Positions 1 to 8,740 of a stretch of DNA of 56,838 nucleotides are shown here, one piece after another. Location of the stretch: positions 1-56,838 of the forward strand of contig QWPJ01000057.1 of assembly GCA_003671195.1 (NCBI GenBank), read 5' to 3'. Made by a program: the position numbers and the translations under genes. The notes under the pieces are model-generated. The model saw nothing but the letters and a program-made list of their open reading frames with translations, made no database searches and was not told the DNA's origin. Every line of letters begins with the position of its first letter. Within the stretch, counting starts at the first letter, position 1. The DNA comes from Planctomycetota bacterium. Its GTDB lineage: Bacteria > Planctomycetota > Planctomycetia > Pirellulales > Pirellulaceae.

Positions 1-188
1 ACCGATTGCTAGCATACCACCGCTGCTACTGGGGACAGGCACCTGTAGAATCGCCCGGCGCAAAGCTACCGATTGCTAGCATACCACCGCTGCTACCGGG
101 GACAGGCACCTGTAGAAACGCCCGGCGCAAAGCTGCCGATTGCTAGCATACCACCGCTGCTACTGGGGACAGGCACCTGTAGAATTGC
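1..188. repeat. 67-bp tandem repeat array, about 2.8 copies, cut by the left edge
   Basis: Units start at 1, 68 and 135 and are nearly identical; the third breaks off near 188. Differences include T/C near position 30 of the unit, A/G at its first base, and a few bases after the CCTGTAGAA block. Each unit has two short inverted repeats: TAGCA-N9-TGCTA (10-28 in unit 1) and ACAGG-CA-CCTGT (35-46), separated by CTGGGG. The GGGGACAGGCACC core resembles REP-type sequences known beside RAYT genes (recalled, not searched), and a RAYT-like gene follows at 598. There are no unique spacers, so this is not CRISPR. The array probably continues to the left of the window. Confidence 0.9.
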
Positions 189-597
189 CCCGTTTTTTTA
201 CGGCACGGCGATCAAAAATATTTCGACAGTTATCGACTCTGTAGCAATCCCTTGTTTGTTTCAAATCGACCATTCCTCTGCCATTCCTCGGTGCAGAAAG
301 TTGCCCGCAAAGCGATCGGGATTTAAGCCCAGAATACGCTCAAAACAAACGGTTTTGCGTAGGTTTCAAAAAAAGAAAACAATAAATCGACCAATTCGTT
401 GACACAAACGCACTTTTTTAAAAAATGAATTGAGTAGTTGCTCGTTAGCTGCGGTAGATGCAAACATTGAACCTAACCAAAACATCACGTTTCTTTCTGC
501 CGGCGTACGGTGCATAGAGTTGAGTTGCCCCGCGAGACTTAAGTACTGCGTGGTTGTGTGTCATAAGTTCCACCTCAATAGTAGGGAGACTCGTATC
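189..597. other. Intergenic region upstream of the RAYT-like gene
   Basis: No convincing gene is seen here. The stretch around 360-430 is AT-rich compared with the rest of the window. It holds a TTGACA at 399-404 followed by runs of T and A, a plausible -35 region for the gene at 598, although no good -10 is evident. Reading frames crossing this segment translate repeat DNA and lack a supported start. Confidence 0.5.
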
Positions 598-1911
598 ATG
601 GCTCGTAGTAATCGTTCAAGCCGTATTTCTCCTGACGAAGTGACCATCGTTCATGTCACCACTCAGGTGGCTCAGCAGATGTTTCTCCTGGGCAAGGATT
701 CCTTGTCCGGACAAGACTTTTCGCACCGTAAGGACTGGATTATCAACATCATGTCCTTTCAATCCCTCTACATGGGCATCGATGTCTTACGATTCGCCGT
801 CATGGACAATCACGTCCATTTCTTACTACGCACGCGGCCCGATGTGGTCGGTAAATGGACGGCTAAGGAGGTGGTAACCAGGTGGATGAGTCTGTGTCCG
901 CAACGCAAGCGTCGCAGGAAAGTAGAAGGCAAGTGGGTCTACGAACCCATCGAGCCTACCGAAGAAGAAATCGATGCGATCGCCAATGACGAAGCGATGG
1001 TAAAGAAGCTTCGTCGCAAGCTTAGCTCGGTCAGCTTTTGGATGCAGTTGCTCAAGCAAAAAGTAGCCAAGCGGGCCAATGCCGAAGTGCAAAAAGAAGG
1101 GGAGGTCAAGGGAGCCTTCTGGAAGGGACGCTTTCACATGACTGTTATCCATTCCTCAGACTATTTGTTATCTTGCGCCGTGTACATCGACTTGAATGCA
1201 ATTCGGGCCAAGGTGACCAATTCGCTCGATGGCTATCCGTACACCTCGATCTACATGCAACTCGAGGAAGCTTATAGACAGATGGGCGAAGAAGGAGAGC
1301 TGATCGACTGGGACGTTGAGTCGCTGCGTAAATTCGCCGAGAAGTCGATGCTCAGTCCCGTCGAGATGAAGGAGGAAAAGACCGATGAGGCTCCGGCAGA
1401 CGCCGTTGAGGCCACGCCCCGCTGTAGCGATACAGGCTTCTTGCAGATCAGCCTTGGTAAGTACTGTTCACTGCTCTTTTGGAGCATTCAGAATGACTGC
1501 GTCAATCGCGATTTGCCCTCAGAAAACCTACAGGACCAAAAGAGAAATAAGCCGAAGTCACGTTCGAGCGATCCGCAAGTGGATCAGCCTAAAGAGGCTC
1601 AAATAGCTACAGAAGTCTCGCGTTCCACGGCGACTGAGCAACAGGACGATCGATCCACGGACGAAGTGTTTGACGAATCCTTGCACCCGGTGGTGCGAAT
1701 GCATGGAATGGGCCGCGGGACATGGAATGACCGGCTCAGGTTATTCCGCAAGTTGTTTCCTCGGGAGGCAGGGGTTCATCCGAACCAGCGGGATACCGAG
1801 AGTCGCAAAATTGCTTTTCCCAACCAGGTCAAGGAAGCGCCCATGGGCTATGAGCTTCATCGGGTGGGGGCGAAAGACCCTGCAAGTCGATTCGATTTAC
1901 CAAGTCGGTAG
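598..1911 (+). CDS. RAYT-like HUH-family (IS200/Y1-type) transposase homologue
   Basis: This 437-residue protein belongs to the large planctomycete branch of the REP-associated/IS200-like HUH proteins. The HUH metal motif is NHVH at residues 71-74, just after a conserved FAVMD stretch. The family block GAFWKGRF lies at 173-180 and YIDLNAIRA at 196-204. In canonical RAYTs the catalytic tyrosine sits in a helix before the FWxGRF block; aligning by eye, that position is Val156 in WMQLLKQKVAKRAN, so the usual nucleophile appears absent. The C-terminal ~200 residues extend beyond the HUH core. ATG 598 was chosen because AGGGAG lies about 10 bp upstream and homology begins there; the frame stays open upstream. 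The last codons overlap a short repeat also found near 10359. It may process the adjacent 1-188 repeats, which is an inference. Confidence 0.8.
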   Translation: MARSNRSSRISPDEVTIVHVTTQVAQQMFLLGKDSLSGQDFSHRKDWIINIMSFQSLYMGIDVLRFAVMDNHVHFLLRTRPDVVGKWTAKEVVTRWMSLCPQRKRRRKVEGKWVYEPIEPTEEEIDAIANDEAMVKKLRRKLSSVSFWMQLLKQKVAKRANAEVQKEGEVKGAFWKGRFHMTVIHSSDYLLSCAVYIDLNAIRAKVTNSLDGYPYTSIYMQLEEAYRQMGEEGELIDWDVESLRKFAEKSMLSPVEMKEEKTDEAPADAVEATPRCSDTGFLQISLGKYCSLLFWSIQNDCVNRDLPSENLQDQKRNKPKSRSSDPQVDQPKEAQIATEVSRSTATEQQDDRSTDEVFDESLHPVVRMHGMGRGTWNDRLRLFRKLFPREAGVHPNQRDTESRKIAFPNQVKEAPMGYELHRVGAKDPASRFDLPSR

Positions 1912-1938
1912 GTTGCCAAGTCGTTAGGAAAATTGCAT

Positions 1939-2445
1939 TTAGGAGTCTTCCTCGCTCGCATCCCGGGGGACGAAGGAACCGTCATCTGGCCAACATGCCA
2001 CTAATGCATCCATTTGAACATCTTCTGAGGTCCATCGGAGTTTTTTCCATGGCTCGATTCGCCGAATTCGATGTTTCTGCGCAACCTGGGGCATGAGATA
2101 GGTGAATGCTTTTTGAATTGGCCCTAATCGGTCTTGAGCGTCCACTCCACGCACGTCGATCTGCCGCCTTAGGTACAACCCGCGATCCTTTTTCGGATCG
2201 TATTCTTCAATCTCATCGAGCACCCGGAAGGTCTCTTCGATGTCGTTTGGAGGAAAGATCCAAAGCTCACCGAGCACCCAATCGCTCCCTGGGTGCAAGC
2301 CTGGGTAACTTCCCAAATCCCATAGTTCGCCGAGCGTGATTGCAGGCCCTAGCGCAATAGGTGACTTGGGCCAAAGCGAACCTCGAAGTTGATTTTTCTT
2401 CAACGTTCCATAGACAAAGATACCTACCTCACCTGCCTTGTTCAT
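1939..2445 (-). CDS. Gamma-glutamylcyclotransferase (AIG2/GGCT-like) family protein
   Basis: A 168-residue soluble protein. It opens with VYGTLKKNQLRG, the substrate-binding loop of the GGCT/AIG2-like fold, followed by the GSYPGLHPG segment, the VLGELW strand and LDEIEEYDP, where the catalytic glutamate of the family usually lies. Known members form 5-oxoproline from gamma-glutamyl peptides or amines; the substrate here cannot be read from sequence. The Asp/Ser-rich tail after about residue 150 is not part of the core fold. The ATG at 2445 has AGAGAG upstream. It starts 28 bp after the stop of the protease at 2474-3982, so the two are probably cotranscribed, although a shared role is not obvious. 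Confidence 0.75.
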   Translation of the reverse strand: MNKAGEVGIFVYGTLKKNQLRGSLWPKSPIALGPAITLGELWDLGSYPGLHPGSDWVLGELWIFPPNDIEETFRVLDEIEEYDPKKDRGLYLRRQIDVRGVDAQDRLGPIQKAFTYLMPQVAQKHRIRRIEPWKKLRWTSEDVQMDALVACWPDDGSFVPRDASEEDS

Positions 2446-2473
2446 CGAAGATCTCTCTGGTAAGTGTTGATTC

Positions 2474-3982
2474 CTAGGGGATGATTCGAAGACGCTCCCC
2501 TCGCAAGAGCTTCATGTCTTTTAGATTGATCATTTTTCGGTCCTCGCAAGGTTCGATCACCACGAATAAAGACATCAGGCCGTTGCCTTGGAAATACTCC
2601 ACCTTGATGGGCAACAAGCCTTTGGTCAATCGAACGATCCGTCCAGAGGGTTTTGCAGGATGGTTTCCATCATTATCGATAAAAAGTTCGTCGTTGATGT
2701 AGAGTTTGCTTCCATCGTCGGATACCAGAACGATGCGGTAGAGTCCATCGGATTCGATGGCTGCATTTCCGACGAAACGGACAGCAAAGTCTTGGTTTCG
2801 GTCCATCGCCAAGGGAGCAATATCGAATGATTCGGTCACTCCCCCACGAACCGACTCTAGCATGTCAAAGTCAGGCATTTGGTTGAATTTGCCTTCGTAG
2901 AACTCGTAACGGATCCCTGTCTGGGTCGTTTCTGCTTGGATCGTCTTTAGTCCTACGATGGATTCCAAAGGCCATTGCACTTGGATGGATTCCCCATTCC
3001 GTTCGACGGTAAGTGTCAACTGATCGCGATTGGGCAAAAGGGTTTCGAGCATTAGCTGCCAATCGATTCGATTTCGCATCGGCTCATTATTTGCGGTCTT
3101 GATCCGATCCCCGGGAAGGATGGCGGTGTTGGCTTCGTTTGGGATTGAGGAGCTAGCTACGGAGAGGACTTTGAGGTCGCTTGCTAGCGGGTCGAATTCC
3201 AACCGGGTCGTTTTTCGGTGCGCCCATTCGGGTTCGAGCATTCGCTGAGCTAAACGATTCGCACGATCGATAGGGATCGCCAGTCCTATGTTTTGTTCAC
3301 CTTCGATGACTGCCGAGACGATGCCGATCAATTCGCCTTCCATATTGACCAACGGGCCGCCTGAGTTGCCTTTGTTGCTTGCTGCATCGAATTGGATCAA
3401 TCGTTCGCGGCGATCATTGATGTAATTCGACATGACCATGGCGTTGGGGCCTCCCTCGAGTACCTCTTTGGCGCTGACGATACCGGCGGTGAAGACCAGT
3501 CCCCTACCTCCGGGATTCCCAGCCACGACGATAGGTTCTCCGTTGATGACCTCGGAACTGATTCCGATTGGGATGGTGGCCAGTGGGGGCTGGATGTCCA
3601 GGAGCCGAACGATGGCCAGATCGGACTCTGGATAGCGGGAGACGACCTCGAATCGAACGCGTTTGGAATCTTGGAAAAGCGCGAACCCTTGAGGCTCTGG
3701 CAGTACATGGTTATTCGTAAGCACGTAGCCTTCTGGATGGATGATCGACCCGCTACCCGAAGAGATTTGGTTGTTGCCGATGGGAGTAAATAGGCCGACG
3801 ACTGCCGGTTCGATACGTCGAATCACTTTGACCAGCGGGGTGATGCGTGGTGAGTCGTCCGGGGGTTGGGGGCCTTGGGGGGGAGTTTGGGCAAAGGCCA
3901 CCGGGATCAGCCCAACGTAAATCAGAGCCAAAGCCAAGAGAAAACGGGGTCGGACAGGTACTCTGCTGATCTTATCGGTCAC
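2474..3982 (-). CDS. Secreted HtrA-like trypsin-type serine protease with PDZ and PA14 domains
   Basis: A 502-residue exported protein. Residues 12-32 form a signal peptide ending AFAQ. The trypsin-like domain has a complete triad: His92 in TNNHVL, Asp121 in ESDLAIV and Ser207 in GNSGGP. A divergent PDZ-like segment follows (about 255-345, with GDRIKTANNEP). From about 350 to 485 is a PA14 domain (YEFYEGKF, then DGLYRIVLVSDDGSKLYIND and DNDGNH), a carbohydrate- or ligand-binding beta-barrel. HtrA proteins act in envelope protein quality control; PA14 suggests anchoring to a glycan or matrix ligand. The start is GTG 3982, with CAGGGAAA upstream. Confidence is high for protease and PA14, lower for the PDZ boundaries. 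Confidence 0.88.
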   Translation of the reverse strand: MTDKISRVPVRPRFLLALALIYVGLIPVAFAQTPPQGPQPPDDSPRITPLVKVIRRIEPAVVGLFTPIGNNQISSGSGSIIHPEGYVLTNNHVLPEPQGFALFQDSKRVRFEVVSRYPESDLAIVRLLDIQPPLATIPIGISSEVINGEPIVVAGNPGGRGLVFTAGIVSAKEVLEGGPNAMVMSNYINDRRERLIQFDAASNKGNSGGPLVNMEGELIGIVSAVIEGEQNIGLAIPIDRANRLAQRMLEPEWAHRKTTRLEFDPLASDLKVLSVASSSIPNEANTAILPGDRIKTANNEPMRNRIDWQLMLETLLPNRDQLTLTVERNGESIQVQWPLESIVGLKTIQAETTQTGIRYEFYEGKFNQMPDFDMLESVRGGVTESFDIAPLAMDRNQDFAVRFVGNAAIESDGLYRIVLVSDDGSKLYINDELFIDNDGNHPAKPSGRIVRLTKGLLPIKVEYFQGNGLMSLFVVIEPCEDRKMINLKDMKLLRGERLRIIP

Positions 3983-4214
3983 TTGGATTTCCCTGATGGA
4001 TCTTAGGATTCGAGGGGATTTGAGAGCTTCAAGCTACAATCCCGCGATGGGCTTGGCAATGCGGGGCAGGGCTTATCGACCCGTTTAGGCGGTGTAACTC
4101 TGGGAGAATTCCGGCAATTCGGCTGATCCAAAAGCGATTGAAAAGCTATGCTAATCTCGTAGTGGAGAGCCGCAAGTTGCATTCCAACGAGGAATGCTTG
4201 GAAGAGAGCCGACG

Positions 4215-5198
4215 ATGACCACCGAAACGATCCAAGTCCCATCCAACATCCCCCCACCGGCTCGTCAATTGGCCAATGTGCTCAGGAACGTGCTGGGGAT
4301 ACCTATGAGTCACAGCGTATGGCTCATCGAGAACAACTGTGTGACGGTCAATCATCGGCCCTGTCGCAAAAGTCACCTGAGGGTTGAACCTGGTGATCTG
4401 CTTCAGATCGACAGGATCCCCATGCCCATTGCGCAGCCGACGGCGCGCAAGAGTGCTGCGAGTCGAGGTGCGATCGAGTTTTTGCATGACGATTCGGATC
4501 TTTGTGTGGTGGTCAAGCCAGCGAATTTGCTGACCGTACCGACCCAGTATCGCGAGGGCCAAACGCTTGTGGGGCGAGTCGAGCGACGGCTTAAGGACCA
4601 GGATGCACGAGCGAAGATATTTTGTGTGCATCGATTGGATCGAGACGTCTCGGGCGTGCTGGTCATGGCAAAGAGTCTTGCGGTCGCAGAGAAGCTTCGC
4701 AGTCAATTTGCGCAGCGCAAGCCCGACCGTCAATACATCGCGATTGTCGCAGGGAATGTGCAGAACGATTCGGGGACCGTGCGAAACTATCTGGCGACCG
4801 ATGCCAATCTGAACCGTTATGCGGTCGCCGACCCATCGCAGGGTGAGCTTGCGATCACCCACTATACGGTTCGTCAGCGATGGCAGGATACGACTTTGGT
4901 CGAAGTTCGCCTTGAAACGGGTCGACGGAATCAGATCCGTATCCATCTTGCGGATCTTGGGCATCCGATCTTAGGGGATCCACGATACCGTCGGGATCTA
5001 GCAACCCATCGCGCTTGGCCGTATGGACGTATCGCTTTGCATGCCGAGAGCCTTGGGTTTGTTCATCCGACAACAGGCTTACCATTGCGGTTCGTTGCAC
5101 AATGGCCACAAGAGTTTCGGGATTGCCAGCGAGGAGTATCGAGCCATCGTAAGGGTGGCAAAGAGGGCAGATCCGACAGAGAGACTCAAGGAGACTGA
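4215..5198 (+). CDS. RluA-family RNA pseudouridine synthase
   Basis: A 327-residue enzyme that isomerises uridine to pseudouridine in rRNA or tRNA. An S4-like RNA-binding segment occupies about residues 18-68 (NNCVTVNHRP, VEPGDLLQI). The catalytic domain carries HRLDRDVSG at 139-147 with catalytic Asp142, and GRRNQIRIHLADLGHPILGD, corresponding to the family's GRxHQIRxH motif. It may be RluD-, RluC- or TruC-like; the target nucleotide cannot be told. ATG 4215 is preferred over ATG 4194 because GGAAGAG stands at a suitable distance and the S4-like region follows soon after. The stop is 3 bp before the eboE-like start, so the two are almost certainly cotranscribed. Confidence 0.85.
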   Translation: MTTETIQVPSNIPPPARQLANVLRNVLGIPMSHSVWLIENNCVTVNHRPCRKSHLRVEPGDLLQIDRIPMPIAQPTARKSAASRGAIEFLHDDSDLCVVVKPANLLTVPTQYREGQTLVGRVERRLKDQDARAKIFCVHRLDRDVSGVLVMAKSLAVAEKLRSQFAQRKPDRQYIAIVAGNVQNDSGTVRNYLATDANLNRYAVADPSQGELAITHYTVRQRWQDTTLVEVRLETGRRNQIRIHLADLGHPILGDPRYRRDLATHRAWPYGRIALHAESLGFVHPTTGLPLRFVAQWPQEFRDCQRGVSSHRKGGKEGRSDRETQGD

Positions 5199-5201
5199 TC
5201 G

Positions 5202-6455
5202 ATGGTAGGGGCTGGTAGCGGACTGCTGTTGGGGTACTGCACCAATGTGCATGCCGGAATCGAAACCGAGTCTATTCTTGCGAATCTTCGTCAATGTGCG
5301 TTGCCAGTCCGACGCAGGCTTGGGCGATCGAAGTTGGGAGTTGGTCTGTGGTTTTCCCAAGGGGCTGCAAAGGAGCTCGTAGGGAGCGAGCGCTTGGATC
5401 GTTTTGCCCGGGAGCTCGATCAGATGGGCTTGGTGGCTTATACCATCAATGGATTTCCACAGGACGATTTCCATCAGAAGGTGGTCAAGCATCGGGTGTA
5501 TCGGCCTGCGTGGTGGGAGCCTGCACGTTTGGAATACACTCGGGATTTGGTCCGAATTATGGATCGGCTGTTGCCCTCGGGGGTATCTGGTTCGATCTCG
5601 ACGTTGCCCATCGGTTGGGGATCGGATGCGATGGATGGGGGAGTTGCGATACCGGGAACTAAGCAAGAGGATCGATGTGCACAAGCTGCATCGCAGTTGC
5701 TGGTGCTTGCCGGTGAGCTCAACGAACTCTATGAGCGAACAGGGCGAAGGATTCGCATTGCACTAGAGCCTGAGCCGGGCTGTGTTTTTACCGACCACGC
5801 ATCGATGCGAGCTTTTTACGATCGGTGGTGGACGTCCCCTTGGGTGAGTTCTGCTCAAGGCGATTTAGCCAGAGAGTACTTGACGGTCTGTCATGATATT
5901 TGCCATTCGGCCGTCATGGGTGAGGACCAACAGCAGCAGTATGAGCTTTCTAATTCGGCAGGGATTCGGGTTGGTAAGGTGCAGGTTTCCTCTGCGATCC
6001 GAGTAGCCTGGAGCCAATTGGATTTAGGTTCCCAGGAGCGGGCCTTGCTGCAACTGTCGGAATTCGCTGAAGATCGTTACTTGCACCAAACCTTGAGGAT
6101 CGATGCCGAGGGGAATCGGCACTTGGAGGAGGATTTACCGGAAGTCTTAAATAGGTACCTGTGCGGAGGAAGGATGCTGGATCCAACTAGGCTCAGTGAC
6201 GAGCAGTGGTTGATCCATTTTCATGTGCCGATTTACCTGCAACGATGGGGTTACATCGAGTCGACTCAATCGCAGATCATCGCATGGTTGAAGCTTGCCC
6301 AGAGCCGCCCAGAGTTACTGGCTTCGGAGGTGGCTTATGAGGTCGAAACCTATGCATGGGGAGTATTGCCTAGCGAGTTGCGTCGGGAATCGCTCGATGA
6401 GGGTATCGCCCAGGAGATTGCTTGGTTGCAATCGCAACTGGACGCGTTGGGATAA
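5202..6455 (+). CDS. eboE: EboE-like metabolite traffic protein, xylose isomerase-like TIM barrel
   Basis: A 417-residue protein matching EboE of the ebo (edb) cluster: LGYCTNVHAG near the N-terminus, LGVGLWFS, GLVAYTINGFP, FHQKVVKHRVYRP, SISTLPIGWG and EPEPGC are hallmark blocks. In cyanobacteria and pseudomonads the eboA-F genes are linked to moving metabolite precursors across the inner membrane; EboE is the TIM-barrel member and its chemistry is unsettled. None of eboA, B, C, D or F is seen in this window, so here it is an orphan cotranscribed with the RluA-type gene. AAGGAGA at 5188-5194 supports ATG 5202. It ends 5 bp from the convergent glgX stop. Confidence 0.8.
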   Translation: MVGAGSGLLLGYCTNVHAGIETESILANLRQCALPVRRRLGRSKLGVGLWFSQGAAKELVGSERLDRFARELDQMGLVAYTINGFPQDDFHQKVVKHRVYRPAWWEPARLEYTRDLVRIMDRLLPSGVSGSISTLPIGWGSDAMDGGVAIPGTKQEDRCAQAASQLLVLAGELNELYERTGRRIRIALEPEPGCVFTDHASMRAFYDRWWTSPWVSSAQGDLAREYLTVCHDICHSAVMGEDQQQQYELSNSAGIRVGKVQVSSAIRVAWSQLDLGSQERALLQLSEFAEDRYLHQTLRIDAEGNRHLEEDLPEVLNRYLCGGRMLDPTRLSDEQWLIHFHVPIYLQRWGYIESTQSQIIAWLKLAQSRPELLASEVAYEVETYAWGVLPSELRRESLDEGIAQEIAWLQSQLDALG

Positions 6456-6460
6456 TCGGA

Positions 6461-8587
6461 TCAACGTTTTTCGATAAAGACCATCATGGAACGGTTCAGA
6501 ATTCGGGTGACGCTCTGAGCGTGGTGGGTTGGATTTGGGTTGGCCGGATTTGGGTTGAGTTCGACCAGCGAGGGAAAGATATCGTTGGGGGGTTGTTTTG
6601 CTGTATCGAGGAACAACTGCCAGTTCAACAGTCGGGATTCCTTGGGGAAAACAAAAGGGATCGATTTCTCCGAGGGGTTCAAGAGGATGAGAATATCTCC
6701 GAGGTGGTTGGATTGCTCAGGTTGACTAGCGATGGGGCAAGTCAGCCAGCAGACCAGAGCGGTGTTTTGTTTACTCCAGTCCATGCACGAGCCGCGAGGG
6801 TCGTACCAGGAGATATCTGCGAGTCCTCGGTGGTCATAGGGTTTACCGGTGAGAAATTCGGTGCGGCGGAGGGTTGGGTGTAGATGACGTAGCGCGATGA
6901 GCGACTTGGTGAATCGCAACAGGTCCGCGTCGAGTTTGTCGGCTTCCCAATTGAGCCAGGAGACAGGATTGTCTTGGCAATAAGCGTTGTTGTTTCCAAG
7001 TTGGGTACGACGAATTTCATCACCCATCAGGAGCATAGGAACTCCTTGGCTCAGCAGGAGAGTCGCCAGGAGGTTTCTGAGCTGTCTGGTCCGTTTTCGC
7101 TCGATGGGCTTGCTGGCCGAAGGGCCTTCGACTCCGTGGTTCAGGCTGTAGTTGTTGTTCTCCCCATCACGATTGTCTTCACCGTTGGATTCATTGTGTT
7201 TGGATTGGTAGCTGACGAAGTCGTTGAGTGTGAATCCATCGTGACTGGTGATAAAATTGATGCTGCACGAGGGGCTTCGTCCCGAGGGTTCGTAGAGATC
7301 GGAAGATCCGCATAATCGGGTAGCAAGGGCCCCGGTTCGCCCTTCATCACCGCGCCAAAATTTGCGAATATCGTCTCGGAATAGTCCGTTCCATTCGCTC
7401 CATCGTCGGCCACCGAAGGCTCCGACTTGGTAAGCACCTGCGGCATCCCAAGCTTCGGCGATGAGTTTGGTATCGGCGAGCATTGGGTCTTCGGAGATCA
7501 GTTCGACAAGCGGGGAGTGGGGCAGCAGTTGTCCGGTCCGATCGCGACAAAGGATGCTAGCCAGATCGAATCGAAAGCCATCGATGTGGTAGTTATGCAC
7601 CCAGTGTCTTAGGCAGTGCAGGATCCACTCGCGGCAGATCGGGTGGTTGCAGTTGATGGTATTGCCGCATCCGCTGTAGTTGCCGTAGTGGGCTCCATTG
7701 GAATTGAGGATGTAGTAGACGGGGTTTTCGAGTCCTTTCATCGAGAGTACGGGACCTCGTTCGCCTCCTTCGCAGGAGTGGTTGAAGACCACATCGAGGA
7801 TGACTTCGATGCCTGCTTTATGGAGTTCCCTCACCAGAGTTTTGAACTCTTGGACTTGGGCACCGGGTTGTTTCGCGTGCGCGTAGCCTCGGTGAGGGGC
7901 AAAGAGTGCAAGCGGATCGTAGCCCCAGTAGTTTTGGTGCTTGTGGGGTTGGCCATGGAAGTCCAGGATTGGGAATTCATGGATCGGTAGGAGTTCGACG
8001 GCCGTCACACCGAGGTCTTGGATGTAGGGGATTTTCTCGATCGCTCCGAGGTAGGTTCCCGGCTTGGACACCCCGCTCGATGGATGTTTAGTCAGGCCTG
8101 CAACATGCATTTCGTAGATAATGGAGTCTTGGATCGGGATTTTCGGTGGTCGATCGGCTTGCCAGTCGAAAGCGTGGTCGATCGCGACGCATTTCGGGGG
8201 ACGGATGACGCCATCGGTGGATGTCTGGAAGTCTCCAGCAAGGGCGTTGCAATAGGGGTCGATCAAGCGAGCATTGCCATCGAACCAAAGACCGTGTTCG
8301 GGTCGGAAGGGTCCATCGGCTTGGAAATGATACAACTGTCCGGAACTGAGGTTGGGCAGGAATCGGTTCCAGACGTTGCCGATTTTGTCGTCGTGGGGAT
8401 CGAGTTCGATCGACAGGGTCGGTTCGCGGTCATCGACGCACGAGTAGAGCAGGATCCGCATGGCCGTGGCCGACTGGCTGAAGACCGAGAAATGGATACC
8501 TTCTGGATCGGTCAGAGCACCGAAGGGGGGCTGGTAGCAGTATGAATCTTTCGATCTTCCTGTCCGCTTTAGCATGCAGGTTTCCAT
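6461..8587 (-). CDS. glgX: Glycogen debranching enzyme GlgX (GH13 isoamylase type)
   Basis: A 708-residue cytoplasmic enzyme hydrolysing alpha-1,6 branches of glycogen trimmed by phosphorylase. The N-terminal ~140 residues form the CBM48/isoamylase-N domain (PFGALTDPEGIHFSVFS). The GH13 barrel shows region I DVVFNHSCEGGE, nucleophile Asp341 in GFRFDLASIL, acid/base Glu378 in LIAEAWDAAG and transition-state Asp450 in ITSHDGFTLND. MGDEIRRTQLGNNNAYCQDN and the WLNWE motif are typical of GlgX. Length equals the family norm. ATG 8587 is used; the in-frame ATG at 8575 is an alternative and neither has a strong ribosome-binding site. It is tail-to-tail with the eboE-like gene and divergent from the LRR gene. 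Confidence 0.93.
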   Translation of the reverse strand: METCMLKRTGRSKDSYCYQPPFGALTDPEGIHFSVFSQSATAMRILLYSCVDDREPTLSIELDPHDDKIGNVWNRFLPNLSSGQLYHFQADGPFRPEHGLWFDGNARLIDPYCNALAGDFQTSTDGVIRPPKCVAIDHAFDWQADRPPKIPIQDSIIYEMHVAGLTKHPSSGVSKPGTYLGAIEKIPYIQDLGVTAVELLPIHEFPILDFHGQPHKHQNYWGYDPLALFAPHRGYAHAKQPGAQVQEFKTLVRELHKAGIEVILDVVFNHSCEGGERGPVLSMKGLENPVYYILNSNGAHYGNYSGCGNTINCNHPICREWILHCLRHWVHNYHIDGFRFDLASILCRDRTGQLLPHSPLVELISEDPMLADTKLIAEAWDAAGAYQVGAFGGRRWSEWNGLFRDDIRKFWRGDEGRTGALATRLCGSSDLYEPSGRSPSCSINFITSHDGFTLNDFVSYQSKHNESNGEDNRDGENNNYSLNHGVEGPSASKPIERKRTRQLRNLLATLLLSQGVPMLLMGDEIRRTQLGNNNAYCQDNPVSWLNWEADKLDADLLRFTKSLIALRHLHPTLRRTEFLTGKPYDHRGLADISWYDPRGSCMDWSKQNTALVCWLTCPIASQPEQSNHLGDILILLNPSEKSIPFVFPKESRLLNWQLFLDTAKQPPNDIFPSLVELNPNPANPNPTHHAQSVTRILNRSMMVFIEKR

Positions 8588-8740
8588 TTCGGCTGAAGTT
8601 TCGAATCGGGGGGGCGCCGTAGAGTCATTTTAGCTTCGGAGAGCTTGCCAAGGTAATCTAGCTCAACGAAGATACACAGCAGATGCGGACAAAGCTCCGC
8701 TGGAAACTTGAGATTTTTTCCTAAGGCGGAATCGAAATTC

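Noticed and set aside
1..188. Possible CRISPR array from the regular 67-bp repeats
   Set aside because: The repeats abut directly with no unique spacers, and no cas genes are in the window.
73..402. 109-residue plus-strand reading frame at the left edge
   Set aside because: It translates the tandem repeat units and AT-rich DNA; there is no ribosome-binding site and no recognisable protein.
4146..4964. 272-residue minus-strand frame over the pseudouridine synthase
   Set aside because: The plus-strand frame has the complete RluA motifs; the opposite frame is His/Arg-rich with no family match.
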